Source: Cyclobacteriaceae bacterium
Lineage (GTDB): Bacteria; Bacteroidota; Bacteroidia; Cytophagales; Cyclobacteriaceae
DNA: 5,515 bases
Assembly (NCBI GenBank): GCA_029882725.1
Contig: JAOUKG010000235.1
Location: 1 to 5,515 of the forward strand
Direction of reading: 5' to 3'
The notes beneath the pieces were generated by a model, which made no database searches, was not told the origin of the DNA, and worked only from the letters and a program-made list of their open reading frames with translations. The translations under genes and the position numbers were made by a program. Shown piece after piece: positions 1-5,515 of the stretch (position 1 is the stretch's first letter; every line of letters starts with the position of its first letter).

Positions 1-18
1 TGATTAGAAAGATTTTTC

Positions 19-125
19 GGATGATCGGATTTTGCTTTTAGGCATATTATTACTTCACCCCCCCACCATAATAGTTGGAACTCGTGCATAGCATCCCTGC
101 GGGGAATTTTAGGATGATCGGATTT
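19..125. repeat. 14-bp direct repeat pair
   Basis: GGATGATCGGATTT occurs at 19-32 and again at 112-125, 93 bp apart and in the same orientation. Between them lie a run of C (57-64) and the small hairpin at 94-105. The pair could be the two edges of a short inserted unit or two copies of an extragenic repeat. No gene lies between them. Confidence 0.6.
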
Positions 126-144
126 CGGTTGTCTTGTTTTCTGA

Positions 145-162
145 AGATTAAGATTAAGATTA
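145..162. repeat. AGATTA x3 microsatellite
   Basis: Three perfect AGATTA units in tandem (145-150, 151-156, 157-162), continuing into the related TGATAGAGAATGAGAA. This is a simple-sequence tract with no gene start near it. Confidence 0.7.
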
Positions 163-538
163 TGATAGAGAATGAGAACTGAGATTGCCCTAAACCACTA
201 AAAACACACCCAACCCAGAGGTTTGCTTTCAACTGTAAATAGTAAATTAAATTTCACCAAATTTTCGAAATTAACTTTCCCCACTTTTGGTTAAATCTTT
301 TTCATTGAAAATGGTTTTTCCTTATTCTCCATTCTAAAACTTTCTCCCTCCAGTTTACCACCTCACATCGAAAGAGCCATTCGTTAAGTAAAGCGGTCGC
401 CAGCACTTCACCCTATAAGGTTTCAACCCATCGTTTCGGAGAATTATTGGTGGTTATAATTACCGATACATGCATTCATAACAACTTATACAACACCCAG
501 GAATTGACATGACACTTGTATAATATAAAAAAGGCCTC

Positions 539-579
539 TCCGTGAAATTCCGTTTGCATTCCGTGTAAATCCGCGATTC
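539..579. repeat. Degenerate 10-bp tandem repeat (TCCGTG-type)
   Basis: Four units each begin with TCCG: TCCGTGAAAT, TCCGTTTGCAT, TCCGTGTAAA and TCCGCGATTC. They are only loosely conserved after the first five bases. Arrays of this look occur between genes in many Bacteroidota genomes (recalled, not checked). No function is evident. Confidence 0.5.
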
Positions 580-738
580 AAAGCACTAGAAAGGAGGTCA
601 GTATTATAATAATTTGTAATATTACCAACATTTTGTGGTATTTTTCATTAATTTTATTGTAAAACAAAGCCGTACTAGAGTGGGAATGAACTTGGGAGTG
701 GGTGCTTTTAATCTACAACCAACGCCACATACACCTAC

Positions 739-762
739 CGTTATCGGCAATTTAAAAAAAGA
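739..762 (+). repeat. Boundary motif, copy A
   Basis: CGTTATCGGCAA at 739-750, followed by TTTAAAAAAAGA. Copy B at 1913 reads CGTTATGGGCAA, then GTTTAAAAAACGA, so the two agree over about 24 bp apart from one substitution and small indels. Copy C is at 2808. This copy sits 63 bp before the start of the repeat-protein gene. It resembles the right-hand simple site (GTT...) of an integron attC, but no convincing left partner is visible upstream; the best candidate is GCCG at 670, which pairs over only 4 bp. Confidence 0.5.
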
Positions 763-789
763 TACACAATAATTAATTAAATAATTATA

Positions 790-795
790 GAGGAG
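790..795 (+). promoter_or_regulatory. Ribosome binding site of the repeat-protein gene
   Basis: GAGGAG lies 8 bases before the ATG at 804. It is the only clear Shine-Dalgarno sequence in front of a gene in this window and it fixes the start. Confidence 0.7.
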
Positions 796-803
796 ATTAA
801 ATC

Positions 804-1292
804 ATGAAAAATACAATTTTAGTTCTATCCATTTTGCTTTTTACAGTAAGCGTATCATTTTCTCAATCAATTGAATCTAAGATTAGAGACTTTGCTAGAA
901 AGGAATATCCAAATGATTCTAGAATGCAAGACTATGTTTATAAAAAGCAAATGTCAGCATATAGATATATGCAAAATGTTTCTGATTTAGAAGTAAAAAA
1001 TATAGCAGTAAGAGAGTATTACGAAGATTATTCAATGCAGCAGTACACTTATGACAAACAACTTGCAGCAAAAATTTACATGAAAACTGTGACTGATAGT
1101 GAAGTAAAACAAATTGCTTATCGAGAATATTCTAATGACTATTCAATGCAGAAATTCACTTATGACAAACAGCTTTCAGCTAAGAATTATATGAAATCAG
1201 TTACAAATGCTGCTGCAAAGGCAAAAGCTAAACGAGAATACCCAAATGATTATTCCATGCAGAAATACATTTATGACAAGTTGGTGTATTGA
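804..1292 (+). CDS. Secreted protein of four 37-residue repeats
   Basis: A 162-residue protein of unknown function. Residues 1-21 form a signal peptide with a hydrophobic core (ILVLSILLFTVSVSF) ending in SQ, so the product is probably exported to the periplasm; there is no lipoprotein Cys. The whole mature part is tandem repeats: residues 25-61, 62-98, 99-135 and a shortened 136-162. The shared pattern is KxIAxREYxNDYSMQxYTYDKQLxAKxYMKxVTD, rich in Tyr, Lys and Met, with no Cys or Trp. Each unit looks like a helical hairpin (inference), giving a small solenoid that might bind a partner or the envelope. The last three units are most alike and the first is most diverged. The ATG is preceded by GAGGAG at good spacing. 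The gene stands alone: boundary motif A is 54 bp upstream and 789 bp of non-coding DNA follows. I do not recognise a named family. Confidence 0.85.
   Translation: MKNTILVLSILLFTVSVSFSQSIESKIRDFARKEYPNDSRMQDYVYKKQMSAYRYMQNVSDLEVKNIAVREYYEDYSMQQYTYDKQLAAKIYMKTVTDSEVKQIAYREYSNDYSMQKFTYDKQLSAKNYMKSVTNAAAKAKAKREYPNDYSMQKYIYDKLVY
876..1289 (+). repeat. 111-bp intragenic tandem repeat, 3.7 copies
   Basis: Units at 876-986, 987-1097, 1098-1208 and 1209-1289 (81 bp) encode the 37-residue protein repeats. Similarity is visible in the DNA too, for example the recurring ATTCAATGCAG and TATGACAAACA blocks, so the array probably grew by in-frame duplication and has since diverged. Confidence 0.85.
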
Positions 1293-1351
1293 TAAGACAA
1301 TAGAGAAAGAAAAAAAACAAATAATCGCTCGTTTCTCATTTATGTAAAGAT

Positions 1352-1436
1352 ATGAGTAGACGGCTGACGGTCAAATGGCCGCCAGTCACCGTACGTATGC
1401 TTACACTAAAGCTTCAGCGCAGGCTCTACGGGGCTC
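1352..1436 (-). mobile_element. Possible group II intron 3' end (domain V/VI relic)
   Basis: Read on the minus strand from 1436 to 1352, the segment begins GAGCC, has TACGTACGGTG about 40 bases later, then a stem-loop (CTGGCGG paired with CCGTCAG), and ends CTACTCAT. Group II introns such as Ll.LtrB end in the same order: domain V starting GAGCCGTA and closing TACGTACGGTT, domain VI as a stem-loop, then CTACTTCAC. Against this, the domain V here would be about 50 nt rather than 34, its 5' arm is imperfect, there is no GNRA loop in place, and no reverse transcriptase gene lies upstream. At best it is a decayed fragment. Confidence 0.3.
1360..1392. repeat. GC-rich hairpin
   Basis: On the plus strand ACGG-CTGACGG, an 8-base loop TCAAATGG, then CCGCCAG, a 3-base bulge TCA, and CCGT. 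This is 11 pairs with one G-T wobble in RNA from the minus strand. There is no T run after it on either strand, so it is not an ordinary terminator. It would be the domain VI stem if the intron reading is right. Confidence 0.55.
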
Positions 1437-1793
1437 GATCAACCTACAATTAGACTAATTGCTAAAAAGGTTCACTGTACATTTTCTTAACGCAATAATG
1501 CTCCAGTTCATTAAATAAGACTTTCACTTTTAGGTAGTAATCCATCATACTTTCATAACCTCGCTTCCTTCAGCTGTACAATCACTCCTACCAGCCTTGT
1601 GCTTCTGCTAAAGCTTTGGCGACACAAAGTCCAAATAACTACAGGCTTCACCAACTTGTCTGTCAGGGAATTGTACCCTAGGGAATATCTGACTGCCTTG
1701 CGATAGTCTTCCGATGCCGGGAACACACAATAGTGACAACGTCATGTTGGGGAGAGTTGTGGGGTATTGAAAATTATCACAATTAAATCGTCA

Positions 1794-1845
1794 AAAGCTA
1801 TGCTTTGGTATTTTTTTTATTAAATTTATTACCAAACATAGCTTT
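1794..1845. repeat. Long inverted repeat (16-17 bp arms)
   Basis: The left arm AAAGCTATGCTTTGGTA (1794-1810) pairs with the right arm TACCAAACATAGCTTT (1830-1845), with one unpaired base, around a 19-base AT-only loop that starts with eight T. It is the strongest hairpin of the window. It lies about 70 bp before boundary motif B. The T run is in the loop, not after the stem, so it does not look like an intrinsic terminator. It may be a small miniature-element palindrome or a folded recombination site (inference). Confidence 0.7.
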
Positions 1846-1912
1846 GGCTCAGGTTTGGCGGGTACATCAAGGTTTTCCCTTCGACTTCTCTTGCACAAAT
1901 GCGTAGCCTTTA

Positions 1913-1937
1913 CGTTATGGGCAAGTTTAAAAAACGA
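1913..1937 (+). repeat. Boundary motif, copy B
   Basis: CGTTATGGGCAA at 1913-1924, followed by GTTTAAAAAACGA. It shares its 12-base core exactly with copy C and differs at one base from copy A. It lies 157 bp before the ATG of the second secreted protein. No matching GCCCATAAC is visible in the preceding 150 bp, so if it is the right half of an attC-like site its left half is lost or diverged. Confidence 0.55.
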
Positions 1938-2081
1938 CATAGCTGACTAACAAGAGAGTCTCCAAACATTAATTTGAACAGGCGTCCATTTATAAGAGTA
2001 TATAATGTGGAGATCAGTGACAACTTAAAAAAGCGGGACCGAACTGAAAAGCCTAACAAATAAGGATAAAAAAACAGAATA

Positions 2082-2792
2082 ATGAAATTTAAATTAACAC
2101 TTATCATACTTTTAATAACAGGTTCTCTACTTCAAGCTTTTGGACAAGAACGAACAAATAGAGAAAAATTAAGTTTTGACACAACCTCGGGGATTCTTTC
2201 AAAAGCAACAGGATGGGCTAATAACTCAACGGTTGGAGAATGGATAGATTATGTAAACGTAATTTCAGACAGTAAGGATTATAAGGATAAATACAAATCG
2301 TTGCAAGGAGAGTGGATGATGTCTAGAATAAGCCAGAACTTTCAAAAAGTGCAAACAAAGACAGTCACTTATAAAGGAACAACATATTATGTTCTAATAG
2401 TAGACAAATGGAGTGGACGATACGAATATCCCTCTATTAAAGAAGATTGGTATACATTTAAACAAACCAATGGATACATTTATATCAAAGAAGAATATCA
2501 AAAATTATTGACCATTGAAAGCCTTGTAGAAATAAAGACTCAATATATGGTAAGTATGGGTTCAAAATATAAAAAATATGATGAAATAGAGTTTCTTGAT
2601 TTAATTCAAACAGAGCTGTCAACAGAAAAAAGTAAATATTCAACTGAATACACTTTTCCTGTTATGAAATCAAAAGAAGGAGCAATTAGGTTTTATTTGC
2701 CAGATAGTTTCTCAACTTATTCAAAATATGACTTTGATAAAAAATACTTTGAAACAGATTTTGAAAGCTTTACTAAGATAATATTAAAATAA
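2082..2792 (+). CDS. Secreted protein of unknown family
   Basis: A 236-residue protein I do not recognise. Residues 1-21 are a signal peptide (FKLTLIILLITGSLLQAFG, likely cut before Gln22); with no Cys it should be a soluble periplasmic or secreted protein. After a polar stretch comes WANNSTVGEWIDYVNVISD (45-63). Next is a section likely rich in beta strands (about 80-145) with YYVLIVDKWSGRYEYPSIK and EDWYTFKQTNGYIYIKEEY, then a Lys- and Tyr-rich tail likely of helices, ending TKIILK. It has many Tyr and Lys and no repeats. The ATG at 2082 is preserved just ahead of the signal peptide; only a weak AAGGA lies upstream, 15 bases away. A hairpin starts 3 bases after the stop codon. The gene stands alone between boundary motifs B and C. 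The upstream TATAAT at 2001-2006 has no well-spaced -35 box. Confidence 0.75.
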   Translation: MKFKLTLIILLITGSLLQAFGQERTNREKLSFDTTSGILSKATGWANNSTVGEWIDYVNVISDSKDYKDKYKSLQGEWMMSRISQNFQKVQTKTVTYKGTTYYVLIVDKWSGRYEYPSIKEDWYTFKQTNGYIYIKEEYQKLLTIESLVEIKTQYMVSMGSKYKKYDEIEFLDLIQTELSTEKSKYSTEYTFPVMKSKEGAIRFYLPDSFSTYSKYDFDKKYFETDFESFTKIILK

Positions 2793-2795
2793 CCA

Positions 2796-2817
2796 GCCCA
2801 TAATAAACGTTATGGGC
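2796..2817. repeat. Perfect hairpin behind the stop codon, includes boundary motif C
   Basis: GCCCATAA (2796-2803), a 6-base loop TAAACG, then TTATGGGC (2810-2817): 8 perfect pairs starting 3 bases after the stop codon at 2790-2792. The right arm is part of boundary motif C (CGTTATGGGCAA, 2808-2819). A weak TTTCCCCCTTTT tract follows, so it could act as a transcription terminator. It also looks like an attC-type site collapsed to its outer arms, GCCCATAA as left and GTTATGGGC as right simple site. Confidence 0.65.
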
Positions 2818-2819
2818 AA
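2808..2819 (+). repeat. Boundary motif, copy C
   Basis: CGTTATGGGCAA, identical to copy B at 1913. It lies 151 bp before the ATG of the membrane protein. Unlike A and B, what follows is TTTCCCCC rather than GTTTAAAAAA. If the cut is at G|TT as in integron sites, the unit carrying the second secreted protein is about 895 bp (1915 to 2810). Confidence 0.6.
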
Positions 2820-2970
2820 TTTCCCCCTTTTCCACCGTAAATGATTACGCAGAGCTAACTTATTTGGATAAAATGGATTAAATTATGACAGATAAAAAAA
2901 ATCATTTAGAGCAAAATTTGGAACTTTTTAAAAAACGTTAGTTAGGATTTCTGGGACAAAAAAGTAGACA

Positions 2971-4011
2971 ATGACAATTTTACATTTAGCACTGGCAATA
3001 ATTTTATTCTTAATCCAAAACTGGATTGGCAGTAGAGCATATTCAGTTGGATATGTTAAGTTTTCATTCCTTGACGACAAGGACGAAGCCTTAGCTGTAA
3101 ACTATGTTATTAAGGTATTTGGACCAGTTATTTTTTTAATACTTACAGTTGCTATTTTCCAGTACTCAAAATTGACTGAATTTAATTCAGGGATTATTAA
3201 TGTAATATATTACTATTTAGCAATAAGATTATTCTTAATTGTCATATATGGACGTATTCTGATTGTCAATTGGTTTCGAATCCTAATTTATTATGTTTCA
3301 GTTTTGTTGATAGCAAACTACACCTATGACAATTTCTTGCTTTCAATTGGAAATTTACTGCCTGACTTTTCCCAAATAAAAAATGAGATATGGTTACTGA
3401 TACTAATCTTTCTTTACCAAGTTGCTAACGGATTTGAAGCTAAATATCCGAACAATGCAATTCAGGAGACCACTTTGGCGTATTTACCTGAATTGTTACG
3501 CAGAAAGCGGAGATACATTTTACGAAAGTTCAGAAAGCTACAGGAAGAGTATGGTGAGATAATCGATAAAGAGACAAATGGAGATAACGAACTCAGAGTA
3601 GTGATTGTCTCCATTCTAATTTTTGAGAATTTCAATCGTCCTTATGTAATCAGACTTATTGAAAACATTTGGTTTAAAACCTTTGCAAAAGGTTCGTTGG
3701 GGACAACAGGAATAATGCAAACCAAATCGACAACGGTTTTGAAAGACAATGAAAGTGTAGAGAAGGGCACATCGGAATTATATACAGTCTACTTAGAGAT
3801 GTTGAAAGAGGATGAGGTTAGAGAGTATCACCGCTACTCAATTCGAAGAACAATTAAGAGGCATTGTAAGGACAGAATGTACATACGACAGATTCTATTT
3901 ATTTGTAAGGCCATCTTGGACAATAACTACAATCAAACTGATATAGAAGGTACATTCAAATATTTATACTCCGAGATAAGAGATGAGTTTAGTCTATACG
4001 ACTCATTTTGA
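2971..4011 (+). CDS. Membrane protein with possible lysozyme-like C-terminal domain
   Basis: A 346-residue protein with no family I can name for certain. The N-terminal half has about five membrane segments: residues 4-20, 44-65, 74-94, 101-117 and 138-154. A very basic stretch follows (LLRRKRRYILRKFRK, 175-189), then a soluble domain to the end. In that domain Glu219 sits in ILIFENFNRP, GTTGIMQ comes 25-31 residues later (244-250), and SVEKGTSELYTVYLEML follows (262-278). A Glu, then G[LI]MQ some 15-30 residues on, then an N/SI..G...L helix is the order seen in goose-type lysozymes and lytic transglycosylases, so a peptidoglycan-cleaving domain is plausible (inference). The basic stretch after the last membrane helix would, by the positive-inside rule, put that domain in the cytoplasm, which argues against it. 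There is an in-frame TAG at 2965, so ATG 2971 is the first start. The ribosome binding site is weak. The gene lies alone between motif C and an attC-like hairpin. Confidence 0.7.
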   Translation: MTILHLALAIILFLIQNWIGSRAYSVGYVKFSFLDDKDEALAVNYVIKVFGPVIFLILTVAIFQYSKLTEFNSGIINVIYYYLAIRLFLIVIYGRILIVNWFRILIYYVSVLLIANYTYDNFLLSIGNLLPDFSQIKNEIWLLILIFLYQVANGFEAKYPNNAIQETTLAYLPELLRRKRRYILRKFRKLQEEYGEIIDKETNGDNELRVVIVSILIFENFNRPYVIRLIENIWFKTFAKGSLGTTGIMQTKSTTVLKDNESVEKGTSELYTVYLEMLKEDEVREYHRYSIRRTIKRHCKDRMYIRQILFICKAILDNNYNQTDIEGTFKYLYSEIRDEFSLYDSF

Positions 4012-4262
4012 TAATCGGCACAGCCCCCAACAAAATGTTTCGGTAGTGATGCTGTAAGCTTCACATAATTAGGGCAATTTCTTGGTTTAGATTTAGTTCC
4101 ATACATGACACCGTAGTACACAATGTTGGCCTCAGTTTTTACCAATTGAAAAGTTCATCTTTCACCTTGTTAGAATTGTGCTGATTCAGTTTTCATAGTT
4201 GATAAGGTAAAGTTTCAGAAAAGGCAAGAAATAAATCACGTTCTTCCAAGTTTGTTTTTTTC
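4012..4262. other. Junction between plus-strand array and minus-strand operon
   Basis: These 251 bp separate two convergent units. They hold the attC-like hairpin (4027-4129) and otherwise no gene. The minus-strand reading frame 3933-4145 overlaps the end of the membrane protein gene and shows no domain. On the minus strand behind the LolA-like gene there is only a 7-codon ATG frame (MKTESAQF and stop, near 4160-4195) and no clear terminator, so whatever once followed the transporter operon may have been lost (inference). Confidence 0.5.
4027..4129 (+). repeat. attC-like imperfect hairpin
   Basis: Outer arms CCAACA (4027-4032) and TGTTGG (4124-4129) pair perfectly. After an unpaired spacer of 8-10 bases on each side come inner arms CGGTAGTGATG (4041-4051) and CATGACACCG (4104-4113), which pair over 9 of 10 positions with one bulged A and one mismatch. 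Integron attC sites have this architecture: outer R arms with AAC/GTT, spacer, inner L arms with an extrahelical base, variable middle, total 57-141 bp. The site begins 15 bases after the stop codon, as expected for a cassette. The outer arms match the consensus RYYYAAC/GTTRRRY only in part, and chance folding is possible. Confidence 0.35.
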
Positions 4263-4997
4263 TCACTTCCTCAAACTGCTCTTCGTAAACGTATAATCCG
4301 GAATATCCGGATTAATCTGTATGCTGATGATATTAAAATCTGTGCCCTGACCCTCTTTGAGCATGTCTTTGTAATTTATTTTCATGGGGTACCATCGGCC
4401 TTCAACTTGCCGTACGCCACTTAAGGTTGTTTTCTTTAATAATTGACCGCTTTTGGCAAATAACTCTTCTTTCAGAGGCACATATCGCTCCTGATCTATC
4501 CATATTTTGCGTCTGTAATAGGTGGCATCTTCAACTTTGGCAGTAAGTGTTAATACCCAGGTTTTCCGGCCTTCAATTTGCTCTTCACCCGAAACTACAG
4601 AATTGTAAATGTCAGTGAGCTTCCTGTCGTCCATCATATCTTCATAAGAAAGGTCAGAACCCATAACCGACTGGCGCAACATGTGTCCCGATAATTGTAT
4701 GGTACGGTCTGAGGAGGGTGAATAAATCCAAAGGTAATTTTCCAACTTCAACATCTTGGTGCCTTTTTCTCTTTCAGGAGCCAGATATTCGGTAAAACTA
4801 TCGTATTTACCTCTTGAATAGGTGCGGGAGGTTATGGTACGACTGTTTCGTTTACCGTAAATCACCATATTGGATTCAATAATCTTCGTTTCGGAGGTCA
4901 TGTTGTAATCCACTTTTTTTATTATATCTTCGGCAGAAGGGGTTTGCATCATAAAACCCATTCCCACTACTGTCCATATTAAAATTATTGCTTTCAT
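4263..4997 (-). CDS. Outer membrane lipoprotein-sorting protein (LolA-like)
   Basis: A 244-residue periplasmic protein of the LolA-like group found next to FtsX-type ABC permeases. Residues 1-22 form a signal peptide (hydrophobic ILIWTVVGMGFMM, cut near PSA-ED); there is no lipobox Cys. The rest fits the half-barrel LolA fold: ESNMVIYG (41-48), RTYSRGKYDSFTEYLAPEREKG (58-79), LWIYSPSSDRTIQL (89-102), the family signature MGSDLSYEDM (112-121), then WVLTLTAK (147-154), YYRRKIWIDQERYVPLKEELFAKSG (160-184) and GRWYPMKINYKD (200-211). The protein is full length for the family. By family knowledge it should carry a lipid or lipoprotein from the inner membrane complex across the periplasm. It follows the permease gene by 43 bp on the same strand, so they are probably co-transcribed. 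No Shine-Dalgarno is seen, as is usual in Bacteroidota. Its cargo cannot be read from sequence. Confidence 0.88.
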   Translation of the reverse strand: MKAIILIWTVVGMGFMMQTPSAEDIIKKVDYNMTSETKIIESNMVIYGKRNSRTITSRTYSRGKYDSFTEYLAPEREKGTKMLKLENYLWIYSPSSDRTIQLSGHMLRQSVMGSDLSYEDMMDDRKLTDIYNSVVSGEEQIEGRKTWVLTLTAKVEDATYYRRKIWIDQERYVPLKEELFAKSGQLLKKTTLSGVRQVEGRWYPMKINYKDMLKEGQGTDFNIISIQINPDIPDYTFTKSSLRK

Positions 4998-5040
4998 TGT
5001 ATTCTTGTTTTATGGTTTTGCATGTTTGTTCCAGAGTGTT

Positions 5041-5515
5041 TTACACCTCAAGTTCTTTAAATAAACTTGCCGTACTGCGTTTATAAATCCCTATACCCGA
5101 CAGCATATTGCCCAATACCATGGCAAACAAACCTGGAATAAATCCTATGTAAAATAAATTGGGAGTCATTTTCGCACGTAACACCGAGGGCATCATCATG
5201 GTAGTCTCTTTGAGCATGTCACCAATATCCAATCCAACTACTTGTAAATAATAAACACCCGATAATCCAATTACTGTTCCCACTACAGAGCCTATGATTC
5301 CGATAAGTATGGCCTCATAAATCAGGGTGCGGTATATATGGCCTTTGGATTCACCCAATGCCAAACGGATTCCAAATTCCTGGTACCTTCGTAACCCACC
5401 CAACAGGCCCGTATTCCACAATACAATAGACATTGCGAAAACAAACATGCCTACAAATATGCCAGAGAAATAATCTACATAATCCAGGTATTCGGAAAGT
5501 CCGTATTGGTCTCTT
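5041..5515 (-). CDS. ABC transporter permease, FtsX/MacB type (C-terminal part)
   Basis: Partial: the frame is open to the right edge of the window, and only the last 158 codons are present (first visible residues RDQYGLSEYLDYVDYFSG). The ATG at 5446-5448 is internal, not the start. Three membrane segments are seen: YFSGIFVGMFVFAMSIVLW with the following residues, AILIGIIGSVVGTVIGLSGVYY, and LFYIGFIPGLFAMVLGNM. Between the first two lies LRRYQEFGIRLALGESKGHI, the conserved cytoplasmic coupling segment of the FtsX domain (pattern RxxEFGIRxALG) that contacts the ATPase. The protein ends FKELEV. The family works as a dimeric membrane unit with an ATPase, pulling lipoproteins or other substrates from the inner membrane (LolCE) or moving them through the envelope (MacB). 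The LolA-like gene directly downstream favours the Lol-type role. The ATPase gene is probably beyond the window. Confidence 0.9.
   Translation of the reverse strand, partial: RDQYGLSEYLDYVDYFSGIFVGMFVFAMSIVLWNTGLLGGLRRYQEFGIRLALGESKGHIYRTLIYEAILIGIIGSVVGTVIGLSGVYYLQVVGLDIGDMLKETTMMMPSVLRAKMTPNLFYIGFIPGLFAMVLGNMLSGIGIYKRSTASLFKELEV

Larger units (their letters stand above)
1..803. other. Gene-free region with short repeats
   Basis: No convincing gene lies here. The only long minus-strand reading frame (50-232) runs over simple repeats and shows no domain or ribosome binding site, so I do not call it. The region holds a 14-bp direct repeat, a small GC hairpin at 94-105 (TCCC-TGCG-GGGA), an AGATTA triplet array, a degenerate 10-bp tandem array, an orphan Shine-Dalgarno-like 13-mer and, near its right end, a copy of the motif that recurs before each plus-strand gene. 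It reads as a dumping ground of extragenic repeats typical of Bacteroidota accessory regions (inference). The stretch 237-480 shows nothing I recognise. Confidence 0.6.
1293..2081. other. Long non-coding gap with relic elements
   Basis: This 789-bp gap has no convincing gene on either strand. From left to right it holds an A-rich leader, a GC-rich hairpin (1360-1392) inside a possible group II intron 3' end on the minus strand, a minus-strand open stretch of 57 codons (1553-1726, GTG start, no recognised domain), the palindrome CCCTAGGG at 1677-1684, a long inverted repeat (1794-1845) and boundary motif B (1913). The section from about 1350 to 1790 is richer in GC than the flanking genes, which suggests a different origin (inference). 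Confidence 0.6.

Overview
The window looks like a chromosomal segment of a Bacteroidota bacterium (inference). It is AT-rich. Two secreted proteins have signal peptides ending just before a Gln, as is common in that phylum. Most starts lack a strong Shine-Dalgarno sequence. An FtsX-type ABC permease lies next to a LolA-like periplasmic protein, a pairing often seen in Bacteroidota.

Layout. Positions 1-803 hold no convincing gene, only short direct and tandem repeats, an orphan Shine-Dalgarno-like 13-mer and a boundary-like motif at 739. Three plus-strand genes follow, each alone between long non-coding stretches: a secreted protein built of four 37-residue repeats (804-1292), a secreted protein of unknown family (2082-2792), and a membrane protein whose soluble C-terminal half shows lysozyme-like landmarks (2971-4011). 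From 4263 to the right edge the strand switches. The minus strand carries an ABC transporter permease (cut by the window edge) followed by a LolA-like protein, probably one operon exporting or sorting envelope lipoproteins or lipids.

The most notable structure is not a gene. The 12-mer CGTTATSGGCAA occurs three times in the same orientation, at 739, 1913 and 2808. Each copy lies 63-170 bp before one of the three plus-strand genes. After the second gene it forms a perfect hairpin with GCCCATAA placed just behind the stop codon. After the third gene there is a 103-bp imperfect hairpin whose two separated stems and bulged base resemble an integron attC site. My reading is a small array of single-gene cassettes, carrying envelope proteins, inserted beside a core transporter operon. 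No integrase is in the window, so this is a hypothesis.

The 789-bp gap between the first two genes also holds a possible relic of a group II intron 3' end on the minus strand (1352-1436) and a strong long inverted repeat (1794-1845).
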